Assembly: GCA_003557545.1 (NCBI GenBank)
Contig: PWOD01000172.1
Location: 1-32,028, forward strand
Direction: 5' to 3'
Length of the DNA: 32,028 bases
DNA from: a bacterium
Lineage (GTDB): Bacteria > T1Sed10-126
Positions 23,389-30,566 of this stretch are shown here, piece by piece; position 1 is the stretch's first letter; the number at the start of each line of letters is the position of its first letter. The position numbers and the translations under genes were made by a program. A model generated the notes under the pieces. The model searched no databases. It was not told the origin of the DNA and saw only the letters and a list, made by a program, of their open reading frames with translations.

Positions 23389-24794
23389 TTTCCCTTAATA
23401 ACCCCCACCGGTTGAAGACGTGCGACTTTATTTGTCAATCCAGGATCAGCCAGAACTCCAATCACCCGGTCGATCTCTTTGTAAGCTCCAGGAGCTTCAT
23501 CAAGTATATGGTTGATTCTGGCACCATGGATTGATATATTCTGCATCTGCTGTCGGAGAATATCCCGACTGAAAGTTTTTTTGGCAGCAGTTCTGGAAAG
23601 TTTACGCCCAGCCCCATGATTTACAGAATAATATAGTTCACGAAGTTTTTCAGAAGCAGTTAATATATATGAGCTGGTGCCCATGGTGCCGGGCACGAGG
23701 ATCGGATGACCGGTAGTTTGAAAACCATCTGGAGTTTCTGGATGCTGTCGGGGTAAAGCCCTTACAGCGCCTTTTCTGTGAATCAGATACCGCGTTTGAT
23801 TAATTGTTTCAAAACGAGCCAGGTTATGTGAAATATCATACAGCAGAGCCAGTTCTGAATCTTTAGTAAGATCAGCCCGTTCTCTAAATACCCTTCGAAT
23901 AAGTTCAGTCATCAGCTGCCTGTTAGCGTAGGCAAAGTTAGCCGCGGCCGCCATTGCCTTCAAATAATTTTTACCTGTGGTTGAATTTATTGGAGCTGCC
24001 GCAAGACCCCTTGAGGGCAGCTTGACCCCATGTGCAGAAGTTTTTGAATTCATTTCAGCCGAATAATCTTTGCAGATCTGATGACCAAATCCACGGCTTC
24101 CTGAATGGATCTGAATAACCAGCTGGTCTTTGTTCAGAGAAAAATTTTCGGCAATCTTACTATCAAAAATTTCTGCCACCCGGTCAAGTTCAATAAAATG
24201 ATTACCACCACCAAGTGTTCCCAGCTGATGCATACGTTCCCGGGCCCGGGAGGATAAACAGTCAACTGCTGCACCGGGATAACTTCCTTGATCCTGAATA
24301 TAGTTTAAATCCCCAGCTGATGTCAAACCGATATCAACCAGTTTTTTTACTCCATTAACCACAATATCATCAAGATGTTTTTCAAGTTTATTCTGCAGGG
24401 GGCTTGTAGTACCTATTCCAGTCGGTATGGCGGCAGCTATTGATCCCATTAGTTGATTAATTCTGTCCATGTCAAACTCTCTGTAGGTTAAACCGGTTTT
24501 GAGTAACCTGACTCCACAGTTTATATCCATTCCAACAGCACCCGCTGAAATCACACCACTATCTGCCGCCATAACCATAACCCCGCCAATCGGCAAACCA
24601 AACCCCTGGTGGATATCCGGCATCCCGATTACAGCCTCAACTCCTGGCATAGAAGCGGCATCTCTTAATTGAGAAAGAGAATCATCCTGTTTGATTGACT
24701 GCAGCTGATCTTCGCTAACAAATAACTTTACTTCTGTCTTCATTGACCCCTGCCGGGGCAGTACATAACAGTTTTCAGAAAGCCTGTTTAACAT
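23385..24794 (-). CDS. rtcB: RNA-splicing ligase RtcB
   Basis: GTP- and Mn-dependent ligase joining 2',3'-cyclic phosphate or 3'-phosphate RNA ends to 5'-OH ends, used in RNA repair. Motifs from the chosen start: D-I-H-Q-G-F-G-L-P-I-G-G, M-D-I-N-C-G-V-R with metal-binding Cys93, G-G-N-H-F-I-E-L, I-H-S-G-S-R-G-F-G, H-R-K-G-A-V-R-A, and V-N-H-G-A-G-R with the guanylylated His393. The frame extends 28 codons further upstream, but ATG at 24794 has AAGGGTG about six bases before it and gives the normal 469-residue length. No archease partner gene is nearby. Its stop overlaps the stop of the convergent DUF2071-like gene, leaving no room for an intergenic terminator. Confidence 0.97.
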   Translation of the reverse strand: MLNRLSENCYVLPRQGSMKTEVKLFVSEDQLQSIKQDDSLSQLRDAASMPGVEAVIGMPDIHQGFGLPIGGVMVMAADSGVISAGAVGMDINCGVRLLKTGLTYREFDMDRINQLMGSIAAAIPTGIGTTSPLQNKLEKHLDDIVVNGVKKLVDIGLTSAGDLNYIQDQGSYPGAAVDCLSSRARERMHQLGTLGGGNHFIELDRVAEIFDSKIAENFSLNKDQLVIQIHSGSRGFGHQICKDYSAEMNSKTSAHGVKLPSRGLAAAPINSTTGKNYLKAMAAAANFAYANRQLMTELIRRVFRERADLTKDSELALLYDISHNLARFETINQTRYLIHRKGAVRALPRQHPETPDGFQTTGHPILVPGTMGTSSYILTASEKLRELYYSVNHGAGRKLSRTAAKKTFSRDILRQQMQNISIHGARINHILDEAPGAYKEIDRVIGVLADPGLTNKVARLQPVGVIKGN

Positions 24795-24829
24795 CGATAA
24801 CACCCTTAAAAATTTTTCAGTACCGGTTA

Positions 24830-24846
24830 CAATTATATTATAATTG
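24830..24846 (-). promoter_or_regulatory. 17-base palindrome containing the rtcB -10 (TATAAT at 24837-24842)
   Basis: On the - strand, CAATTATAATATAATTG is a perfect inverted repeat around one central base, and a consensus TATAAT lies inside it. Transcription would begin near 24830, about 36 bases before the rtcB ATG. The -35 match is poor (TTTAAT at 16 bases), so a regulator could act here. Confidence 0.4.
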
Positions 24847-24881
24847 AACTTCGGGCAGATTAAAGTGATCAAGATCAACTA

Positions 24882-24910
24882 TTGGCAGTGAATTTTCTGG
24901 CGATTAAAAA
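24882..24910 (+). promoter_or_regulatory. Candidate promoter for the aldo/keto reductase gene
   Basis: TTGGCA (24882-24887, five of six -35 bases), a 17-base spacer and TAAAAA (24905-24910, four of six). It lies about 70 bases before the gene and diverges from the rtcB promoter. Confidence 0.3.
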
Positions 24911-24981
24911 ATCAACAGTAGCAGAGATTTTTATAGTAAGCAAAAATACACTCATAAATAAAATGAAGGACTGATTATCCA

Positions 24982-25794
24982 GTGAAATATTTTGGTGATA
25001 ATAATATTCCGGCTATAGGCCTCGGTACCTGGGAAAATGTTAAACAAAAACTTTGTAAAAATGCCGTTAAAACTGCAATTGAAATCGGGTACAGACATAT
25101 TGATACAGCCCAGTTTTACGACAATGAAGAGGCAGTTGGTAAAGGCATAAAAGCTTCAGGAGTTGCCCGTGAGAAGCTCTTTATCGCCAGCAAAATTTGG
25201 ATTAAAAACCTCGATCATCGTGGTGTTATAAAATCGACTAAAGAGAGCCTTAAACGTCTTGATGTCGATTATCTTGATTGTATCTATGTTCACTGGCCGG
25301 CGGGTAAATATTCGCCGGAAGAAACTCTCCCGGCGTTGGTACAACTGAAAGAGCAGGGGTTGATTAAAAATCTTGCCGTAAGTAATTTTACTGAAGAACT
25401 GATCGAGACCGCACTAGAAACAATTGATTCCCCAATCTGGGCCAACCAGATTGAATTGCATCCCTTATTACAACAGCCCAATATGCAGGATTATCTTAAA
25501 AATAAAGAGATTTATCTTGTTGCCTATTCGCCATTTCGGCACGGCACAATCCTGGATAATCCTGAATTGACTGCTCTTGCTAATAAATATGACTGTTCAG
25601 TACCTCGCTTAATTCTGGCCTGGTTGGTTCAACAGGAAAACATTATAACCATTCCAAAAGCCAGCTCGGCTGAGCATATCAAGGATAATTTCGCTGCACT
25701 GGAGATGAGTCTGGCGGAGGAAGATTGCCAGATAATCGAAACTTTTAATCGTGGAGATAGATTTGTTGATCCCCCCTTTGCGGCGTGGAAATAA
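24982..25794 (+). CDS. Aldo/keto reductase
   Basis: NAD(P)H-dependent reductase of aldehydes and ketones, TIM-barrel fold. The complete catalytic tetrad is visible: Asp41 and Tyr46 in H-I-D-T-A-Q-F-Y, Lys71 in A-S-K-I-W, and His104 in Y-V-H-W-P. Cofactor-binding S-N-F (V-S-N-F-T), N-Q-I-E-L-H-P and the late I-P-K-A-S-S segment are also present. The 270-residue length fits the diketogulonate-reductase-like AKR5 group, but the physiological substrate cannot be read from sequence. The GTG start is preceded by AAGGA at about eleven bases. The gene converges on the membrane protein gene, with only nine bases between the two stops. Confidence 0.93.
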   Translation: MKYFGDNNIPAIGLGTWENVKQKLCKNAVKTAIEIGYRHIDTAQFYDNEEAVGKGIKASGVAREKLFIASKIWIKNLDHRGVIKSTKESLKRLDVDYLDCIYVHWPAGKYSPEETLPALVQLKEQGLIKNLAVSNFTEELIETALETIDSPIWANQIELHPLLQQPNMQDYLKNKEIYLVAYSPFRHGTILDNPELTALANKYDCSVPRLILAWLVQQENIITIPKASSAEHIKDNFAALEMSLAEEDCQIIETFNRGDRFVDPPFAAWK

Positions 25795-25803
25795 GCTGAA
25801 TAT

Positions 25804-26331
25804 TTAGAAAATTATTGGGACCATCGAGGGAAGAATCACAGCATAAATCGATGACTTTTTCTCAACTCGATTAACCTGACGAATAAGATAGGATGTTAAA
25901 ATTATCGAATGAACTGTTGCCGGTAAATAAACCCAGAAGAACGATAGTGGTAAAATATACCAGATTCCAGTTGTAAGACTGGCAGCCGATAGACTGCAGG
26001 CAATTCCGGTTTCTCCAAATGAGGGCTGTTTAAGTCGATAGAAAAATAAAATAAAAAGAGCCCGAACCAACCAGACTAAAGTCAGTAGAAAACCCTGAAT
26101 AATCAGATAAAGAATATAATAAACAAAGACAGGGAAGGCTGCATCTTCGGCAAGTTCAAACAGGTAACCCAGAAGCAAACTATTTTCAGGCGAAATCATT
26201 ATTCTGATGATTATTGCAAAATAAGGGATGATCAAGCCCCATTTGAGCCAGAGAGTTATACGCCTCCATTCACGAACTGGATAGGAACGGAAAATTGAGC
26301 CAGGTTCAAATAAAATTTTAAAAGCCAGCAT
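25804..26331 (-). CDS. Multi-pass membrane protein, possibly Yip1-like
   Basis: 175 residues with about four or five hydrophobic segments: around 27-45, 65-95, 105-130 and 135-150, plus a hydrophobic tail P-S-M-V-P-I-I-F. The N-terminus, F-K-I-L-F-E-P-G-S-I-F-R, resembles the start of bacterial Yip1-domain proteins, but the match is loose and I would not rely on it. No catalytic motif. The ATG at 26331 has only a weak ribosome binding site. It follows the SirB1-like gene by 52 bases on the same strand. Confidence 0.65.
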   Translation of the reverse strand: MLAFKILFEPGSIFRSYPVREWRRITLWLKWGLIIPYFAIIIRIMISPENSLLLGYLFELAEDAAFPVFVYYILYLIIQGFLLTLVWLVRALFILFFYRLKQPSFGETGIACSLSAASLTTGIWYILPLSFFWVYLPATVHSIILTSYLIRQVNRVEKKSSIYAVILPSMVPIIF

Positions 26332-26383
26332 TTAATCCACACAACTCCATCAAGAATTTGGATCGAACAGATAATAACATTGA

Positions 26384-27241
26384 TTAGTATCTTCTATCAA
26401 CAATAACATGATAGGAGCGTAATTCCTTAACCCTCTGAGAGTTGCCCAGTCTTTGATAAAGATTAATCAATTGCTCCAGTAATAGGAGGATGACCTGTTT
26501 ATTAGACAATGAAAACAGATACTCATCAACAACTTTAAATCCGGTTTTTAATAAAAACTCTTCACAATCTTCCCGTGTCAACAGCTTGCCCGAATGATAG
26601 GGATCTAAAAAAATCACCTGCTCATCACCCTGATATTTTAAAACAGTATGGACCGGTAGACCAATTATCCCAAAATTTAAGTTTAATCGATCAGCCAGTA
26701 GTTTTACGAGGCTACAAAGCGCCAGAGCTGAGCCGGTTTTTCGTTCCAAAACCCAGTTGATATAGCTATGGTTGGGATTTTCCGATCGGGCAGAAGGGGG
26801 ACCGGAATAATCGAACTGATCGAACAAAACATCACTTACCAGTTTTACAACAGTATGATCATCAAGCGCTTTCCAACGTGCCAGCTCAGCTGCTATAAGC
26901 TGGGCAAGTTCAGCCAGCTGATTTTCTACTGTTTCAGCTGAAAGATCAGGAAAACCGATCCGAGCTACGGTCAACAAACTTTTTTGAAGATCCAGAGGTT
27001 CTCCGCCCGATTTATCGGCGAGATTTCTGAAGGCTCCGTGCAGGGAAGCTGGTTCCAATAGCTCCAATAGCTCAGAAAGCCGTTCTTTTACTGGAGGAGG
27101 TTGATTGTTCAACTCAGACTTTAACAGGGGCAGCGCCTCAGGACCAATCTCCAGGAGATGCTTGCCAACCTTATTAACAATCTGCTGATCATCATCACCA
27201 AGTAAGTTTAATAGAGCCTCAACAGTTGAAAAATTTTTCAC
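26384..27241 (-). CDS. SirB1 / transglutaminase-like protein with helical-repeat N-terminus
   Basis: 285 residues. The N-terminal 70 or so read as HEAT-like helices (L-L-N-L-L-G-D-D-D, L-L-E-I-G-P-E-A-L-P-L-L). The central-C-terminal part matches the SirB1 transglutaminase-like family: N-P-N-H-S-Y-I-N-W-V-L-E-R-K-T-G, then a helix with Cys176, G-L-P-V-H with His198 and F-L-D-P-Y with Asp213, arranged like a transglutaminase triad. A short TPR-like helical end follows. SirB1 proteins have no firm biochemical role. The start is GTG at 27241 with AAGGGG about seven bases upstream. It lies 41 bases after the dehydrogenase gene, so co-transcription is likely. Confidence 0.8.
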   Translation of the reverse strand: MKNFSTVEALLNLLGDDDQQIVNKVGKHLLEIGPEALPLLKSELNNQPPPVKERLSELLELLEPASLHGAFRNLADKSGGEPLDLQKSLLTVARIGFPDLSAETVENQLAELAQLIAAELARWKALDDHTVVKLVSDVLFDQFDYSGPPSARSENPNHSYINWVLERKTGSALALCSLVKLLADRLNLNFGIIGLPVHTVLKYQGDEQVIFLDPYHSGKLLTREDCEEFLLKTGFKVVDEYLFSLSNKQVILLLLEQLINLYQRLGNSQRVKELRSYHVIVDRRY

Positions 27242-27282
27242 TGTTAATCCCCTTATATAAAGTTTCGCTGATTAATTAAGAT

Positions 27283-28194
27283 TTAAACCCCGTCAGCCAT
27301 CTCCTCAATTTTGGCAATAATTAGACTGGCTATCCTGGCCTGTGCTTCCTCAGTTGTAGCACCAAGATGGGGGGTAGTGATTGTTTTAGGGGATTCAACA
27401 AGTGGGATTTGACCTGGTGGTTCTTCACTATAACTGTCCAGGCAAGCAGCAGCTATAGTTGATTCTTCGAGGGCTTTAGTTAAGGCAGCTTCATCAATTA
27501 TACCACCCCGAGAGCAGTTAACCAGTAAACAACTATCTTTCATCGCGGTGAGCTCAGCAGTGCTGATAAGATTTTTTGTTTCAGGAGTAAGTGGAACATG
27601 CAAACTAATAATATCTGATCGGCTTATCAGCTCATCCAGGGAACAGGGAGACGCACCACGAGATTTTATATCAGCATCATCGAGCAAAGCATCATAGGCA
27701 ATAGTTTCTGCTCCAAACCCCTGTAAAATTTCAGCTGTTCTCTGACCGATTCTTCCATATCCGACGATTCCTACCAGTTTTCCCATGATTTCATTACCAC
27801 TCAGCTGTTTTTTAATCCAGTTCCCCTGTTTAAGCTGCTCATCAGCTCTAGGAATATCCCGATAGGCGGCAAGAATATGAGCAACTACCAGCTCGGCAAC
27901 GGCATTAGTCGAGGCTTCAGGGGTATTTTTAACTTTTACTCCAAGTTCCTCAGCAGCAGTCAAATCAACATTATCGAGGCCCACTCCGGCTCTAACCACA
28001 CCGATTAAATTTTCACCCATTTCCATCAACTCACGGGTAACTGTGGTTCCACTCCGTATAATTAAAAAGTCTGCATCGACAATCTGCTGTTCAAGCTCCT
28101 TAAGCTCAAAAGTTTCAATGATCTGAAAACTATCTTCTGCTTCAAAATGTTCTTTTACTGAGGAATCAACCGGATCACAAATGAGGATTTTCAC
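27283..28194 (-). CDS. serA: D-3-phosphoglycerate dehydrogenase-type 2-hydroxyacid dehydrogenase (short, no ACT domain)
   Basis: NAD-dependent oxidation of a D-2-hydroxyacid, most likely 3-phosphoglycerate in serine synthesis. Seen: V-R-A-G-V-G-L-D-N-V-D substrate loop, Rossmann motif G-Y-G-R-I-G (145-150), and the active-site trio Arg229 (C-S-R-G-G), Glu258 (E-E-P-P) and His276 (P-H-L-G-A-T-T). At 303 residues it ends right after the substrate domain, so there is no ACT domain for serine feedback. The GTG start at 28194 has a perfect AGGAGG eight bases upstream. A palindrome (28246-28263) lies about 50 bases before it. No serC or serB is adjacent, so another hydroxyacid substrate is possible; the gene symbol is tentative. 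Confidence 0.88.
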   Translation of the reverse strand: MKILICDPVDSSVKEHFEAEDSFQIIETFELKELEQQIVDADFLIIRSGTTVTRELMEMGENLIGVVRAGVGLDNVDLTAAEELGVKVKNTPEASTNAVAELVVAHILAAYRDIPRADEQLKQGNWIKKQLSGNEIMGKLVGIVGYGRIGQRTAEILQGFGAETIAYDALLDDADIKSRGASPCSLDELISRSDIISLHVPLTPETKNLISTAELTAMKDSCLLVNCSRGGIIDEAALTKALEESTIAAACLDSYSEEPPGQIPLVESPKTITTPHLGATTEEAQARIASLIIAKIEEMADGV

Positions 28195-28221
28195 TTTTAC
28201 TGCCTCCTAAAATATTTTTAA

Positions 28222-28263
28222 ACTATAGCCAACAATGAAACAGATTAATTAAGCGCTTAATTA
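28222..28263 (-). promoter_or_regulatory. LacI-family-operator-like palindrome with candidate -10
   Basis: TAATTAAGCGCTTAATTA (28246-28263) is a perfect 18-base palindrome with a central CG and the core AAGCGCTT seen in LacI/CcpA-type operators. On the - strand it overlaps the place of a -35 for a possible -10, TATAGT (28222-28227), ahead of the dehydrogenase gene. It lies 29 bases beyond the hppA stop. A U-tract is lacking, so it is a poor terminator. Confidence 0.4.
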
Positions 28264-28292
28264 TAACCAAAGTTCATAACCACTAATATCAG

Positions 28293-30338
28293 TTAAAAGA
28301 AATTAGCAATTTCCAGGAACAACGGAACAAAAACAACCGAGACGATCGACATCAACTTAATAAGGATGTTGAGTGAAGGACCTGCGGTGTCTTTAAACGG
28401 ATCACCAACCGTATCACCAACAACAGATGCCTCGTGAGCGGTAGAGTTTTTCCCACCAAAATTATCAGCTTCAATATATTTTTTGGCATTATCCCAGGCA
28501 CCACCGGCATTTGCCATAAAAATTGCCAGAAGAAAACCGGTGACAATGGCTCCGGCCAGTAACCCGCCCAGCGCGCTGGGGTTCCAGATTCCAACTAGAA
28601 TAGGAACAACAACCGCCATTGTCCCAGGAATCACCATCTCTTTAAGGGCAGCTGCGGTAGAAATATCGATACACTTTTGGTAATCCGGCTGTTCAGTTCC
28701 CTCAAGAATTCCTGTTACTTCAGAAAACTGGCGACGAACCTCCGTTATCATCTGTTGCGCGGCCTTGCCAACTGCCTCCATCGTCATGGCACTAAAAACA
28801 AAGGGGAGAAGCCCACCAATTAATAAGCCGACCATAACCGGCGGATCTGTAATCGAAAAACTAATCCCATCTCCAACATTGGCCTGATAATTACTAAAAA
28901 GTGCCAGCGCCGTCAGAGCGGCCGAGCCAATAGCAAAACCCTTTCCAATTGCTGCTGTTGTATTACCGACAGAATCAAGGGCTTCAGCCTGTTTTCTCAC
29001 ATCTTTACCCATCCCGGCCATTTCAGCAATACCTGCGGCATTATCGGCCACCGGTCCATAACAATCCACGGCCAGGGTGATGCCAAGAGTTGACAGCATA
29101 CCGACTGCCGCCATCGCAATACCATATAACCCGGCCAGCCAGTAAGCAGTTATGATACCGGCAGCAACAGCAACTACAGGGACCCAGGTGCTTAACATAC
29201 CAATGGATAGCCCCCGAATAATATTAGTTGCTGCACCAGTTGTTGAAGCCCGGGCAATACTTTTAGTAGGAGCATAATCATATGAGGTATAAAACTCGGT
29301 GGAAAGTCCAATCACAATCCCCACTATTAATCCCGCCGCCATTGAACCAAAGATGGCCAGAGTGGCATCTATATTACCGTCCAGGAGCCAGTAAATCGTT
29401 CCAGAACTTAAAACTGCCATGATCACAGCCGAACTGAAGACCCCCCGATTCAAAGCCATATGAAGATCATCACCCGAACCCCTGCCAACAAAAAAACTAC
29501 CAATAACCGAAGCAAATATTCCGATTCCGGCCAACAATAAAGGAAGAATCATTACCACAGACAATCTCTCTTCACCCAGTAACAAACCCTGCCCAGCAAT
29601 CAATCCGGCCAGGGCCATAGCTGAAATTATTGAGTTCGCATAGGATTCAAAAAGATCAGCTCCCATACCTGCAACATCGCCCACATTGTCTCCAACATTA
29701 TCGGCTATCACAGCAGGATTACGGGGATCATCCTCAGGAATTCCCTCCTCAACTTTGCCGACCAGATCCGCACCCACATCGGCTGCCTTAGTATAAATCC
29801 CACCACCAACACGGGCAAACAGAGCAATCGAACTGGCTCCAAAACCAAAACCAAAAAGCAGCTCAGGCTCAGCCCCGAAATAGAACAGTATTGCGATTCC
29901 CAGAACACCAAATCCAACGACCGACATGCCCATTACGGCCCCGCTGGAAAAAGCTATTTTAAGACCTGATTTGATGTTTTCAGAGACCGCTTGAGCAGCT
30001 CGTGCGTTTGATGCAGTGGCAACCCGCATACCGATGTTTCCGGCCAGAGCTGATAATATTGCTCCGATCAGATAGGTTAGCCAGATATAGGCGGGAAAAT
30101 CTTCTACCAACCAACCAGCCAGAGCCAGTAACAATGCAACAATTAGAGCAAAAACTGTCAGATATATATATTGTTTATTTAAAAAAGTCATAGCTCCCGA
30201 ATAGATATGTTTTGAGAGCTCACGCATTTTTTCAGTACCTAACGATTTTTTTTGTAAACCAAATGATAAAATCACCGCATAAATTAGACCGATTACTCCC
30301 AGCATAACGGTTAACAAAATTAGACCATCAATACCCAT
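28293..30338 (-). CDS. hppA: Membrane-bound ion-pumping pyrophosphatase (K+-dependent type)
   Basis: Integral membrane enzyme (about 16 helices, 681 residues) that hydrolyses pyrophosphate and pumps H+ or Na+ outward. Substrate motifs: A-D-V-G-A-D-L-V-G-K-V-E, E-D-D-P-R-N-P-A-V-I-A-D-N-V-G-D-N-V-G-D, and near the end V-G-D-T-V-G-D-P-F-K-D-T. The G-N-T-T-A-A-I-G motif (Ala462 from the chosen start) marks the K+-dependent class; K+-independent pumps have Lys there. Glu231 in D-L-F-E-S-Y is at the helix-6 position typical of Na+-pumping members. ATG 30338 is chosen: GAGGAG lies nine bases upstream, whereas the in-frame TTG at 30347 directly abuts that site. It has its own promoter and is divergent from the topoisomerase gene. 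Confidence 0.96.
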   Translation of the reverse strand: MGIDGLILLTVMLGVIGLIYAVILSFGLQKKSLGTEKMRELSKHIYSGAMTFLNKQYIYLTVFALIVALLLALAGWLVEDFPAYIWLTYLIGAILSALAGNIGMRVATASNARAAQAVSENIKSGLKIAFSSGAVMGMSVVGFGVLGIAILFYFGAEPELLFGFGFGASSIALFARVGGGIYTKAADVGADLVGKVEEGIPEDDPRNPAVIADNVGDNVGDVAGMGADLFESYANSIISAMALAGLIAGQGLLLGEERLSVVMILPLLLAGIGIFASVIGSFFVGRGSGDDLHMALNRGVFSSAVIMAVLSSGTIYWLLDGNIDATLAIFGSMAAGLIVGIVIGLSTEFYTSYDYAPTKSIARASTTGAATNIIRGLSIGMLSTWVPVVAVAAGIITAYWLAGLYGIAMAAVGMLSTLGITLAVDCYGPVADNAAGIAEMAGMGKDVRKQAEALDSVGNTTAAIGKGFAIGSAALTALALFSNYQANVGDGISFSITDPPVMVGLLIGGLLPFVFSAMTMEAVGKAAQQMITEVRRQFSEVTGILEGTEQPDYQKCIDISTAAALKEMVIPGTMAVVVPILVGIWNPSALGGLLAGAIVTGFLLAIFMANAGGAWDNAKKYIEADNFGGKNSTAHEASVVGDTVGDPFKDTAGPSLNILIKLMSIVSVVFVPLFLEIANFF

Positions 30339-30376
30339 ACCAAACAACTCCTCAATTTATTTTATTTAACCCTACG

Positions 30377-30404
30377 ATTATAGGGAAGAGTTTTAAAAAT
30401 ACAA
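30377..30404 (-). promoter_or_regulatory. Promoter for hppA
   Basis: Reading the - strand: TTGTAT (30399-30404), a 16-base spacer and a consensus TATAAT (30377-30382), about 40 bases upstream of the hppA start. Confidence 0.55.
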
Positions 30405-30472
30405 TGATAACTCAATGATTAGATCGAAAACAATCCTGACAGGCAGCCCTATAATTTTATTTGGTAAACAGC

Positions 30473-30478
30473 TATAAT
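30473..30478 (+). promoter_or_regulatory. Candidate -10 for the topoisomerase gene
   Basis: Consensus TATAAT at 30473-30478, about 90 bases before the ATG; a second TATAAT lies at 30450-30455. Neither has a clear -35. The whole divergent gap 30339-30566 contains nothing else recognised. Confidence 0.35.
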
Positions 30479-30566
30479 TCAACAATCATCAGCATGGACA
30501 ATCAATTATCTCTGGTACAGAGCCGTCTAAAATCTGTTACTAATATCAACGAAACAGGTGGAATTA

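Noticed and set aside
28246-28263. The palindrome as an intrinsic terminator of hppA
   Set aside because: The stem is mostly AT, has almost no loop and is not followed by a U-tract; an operator fits better.
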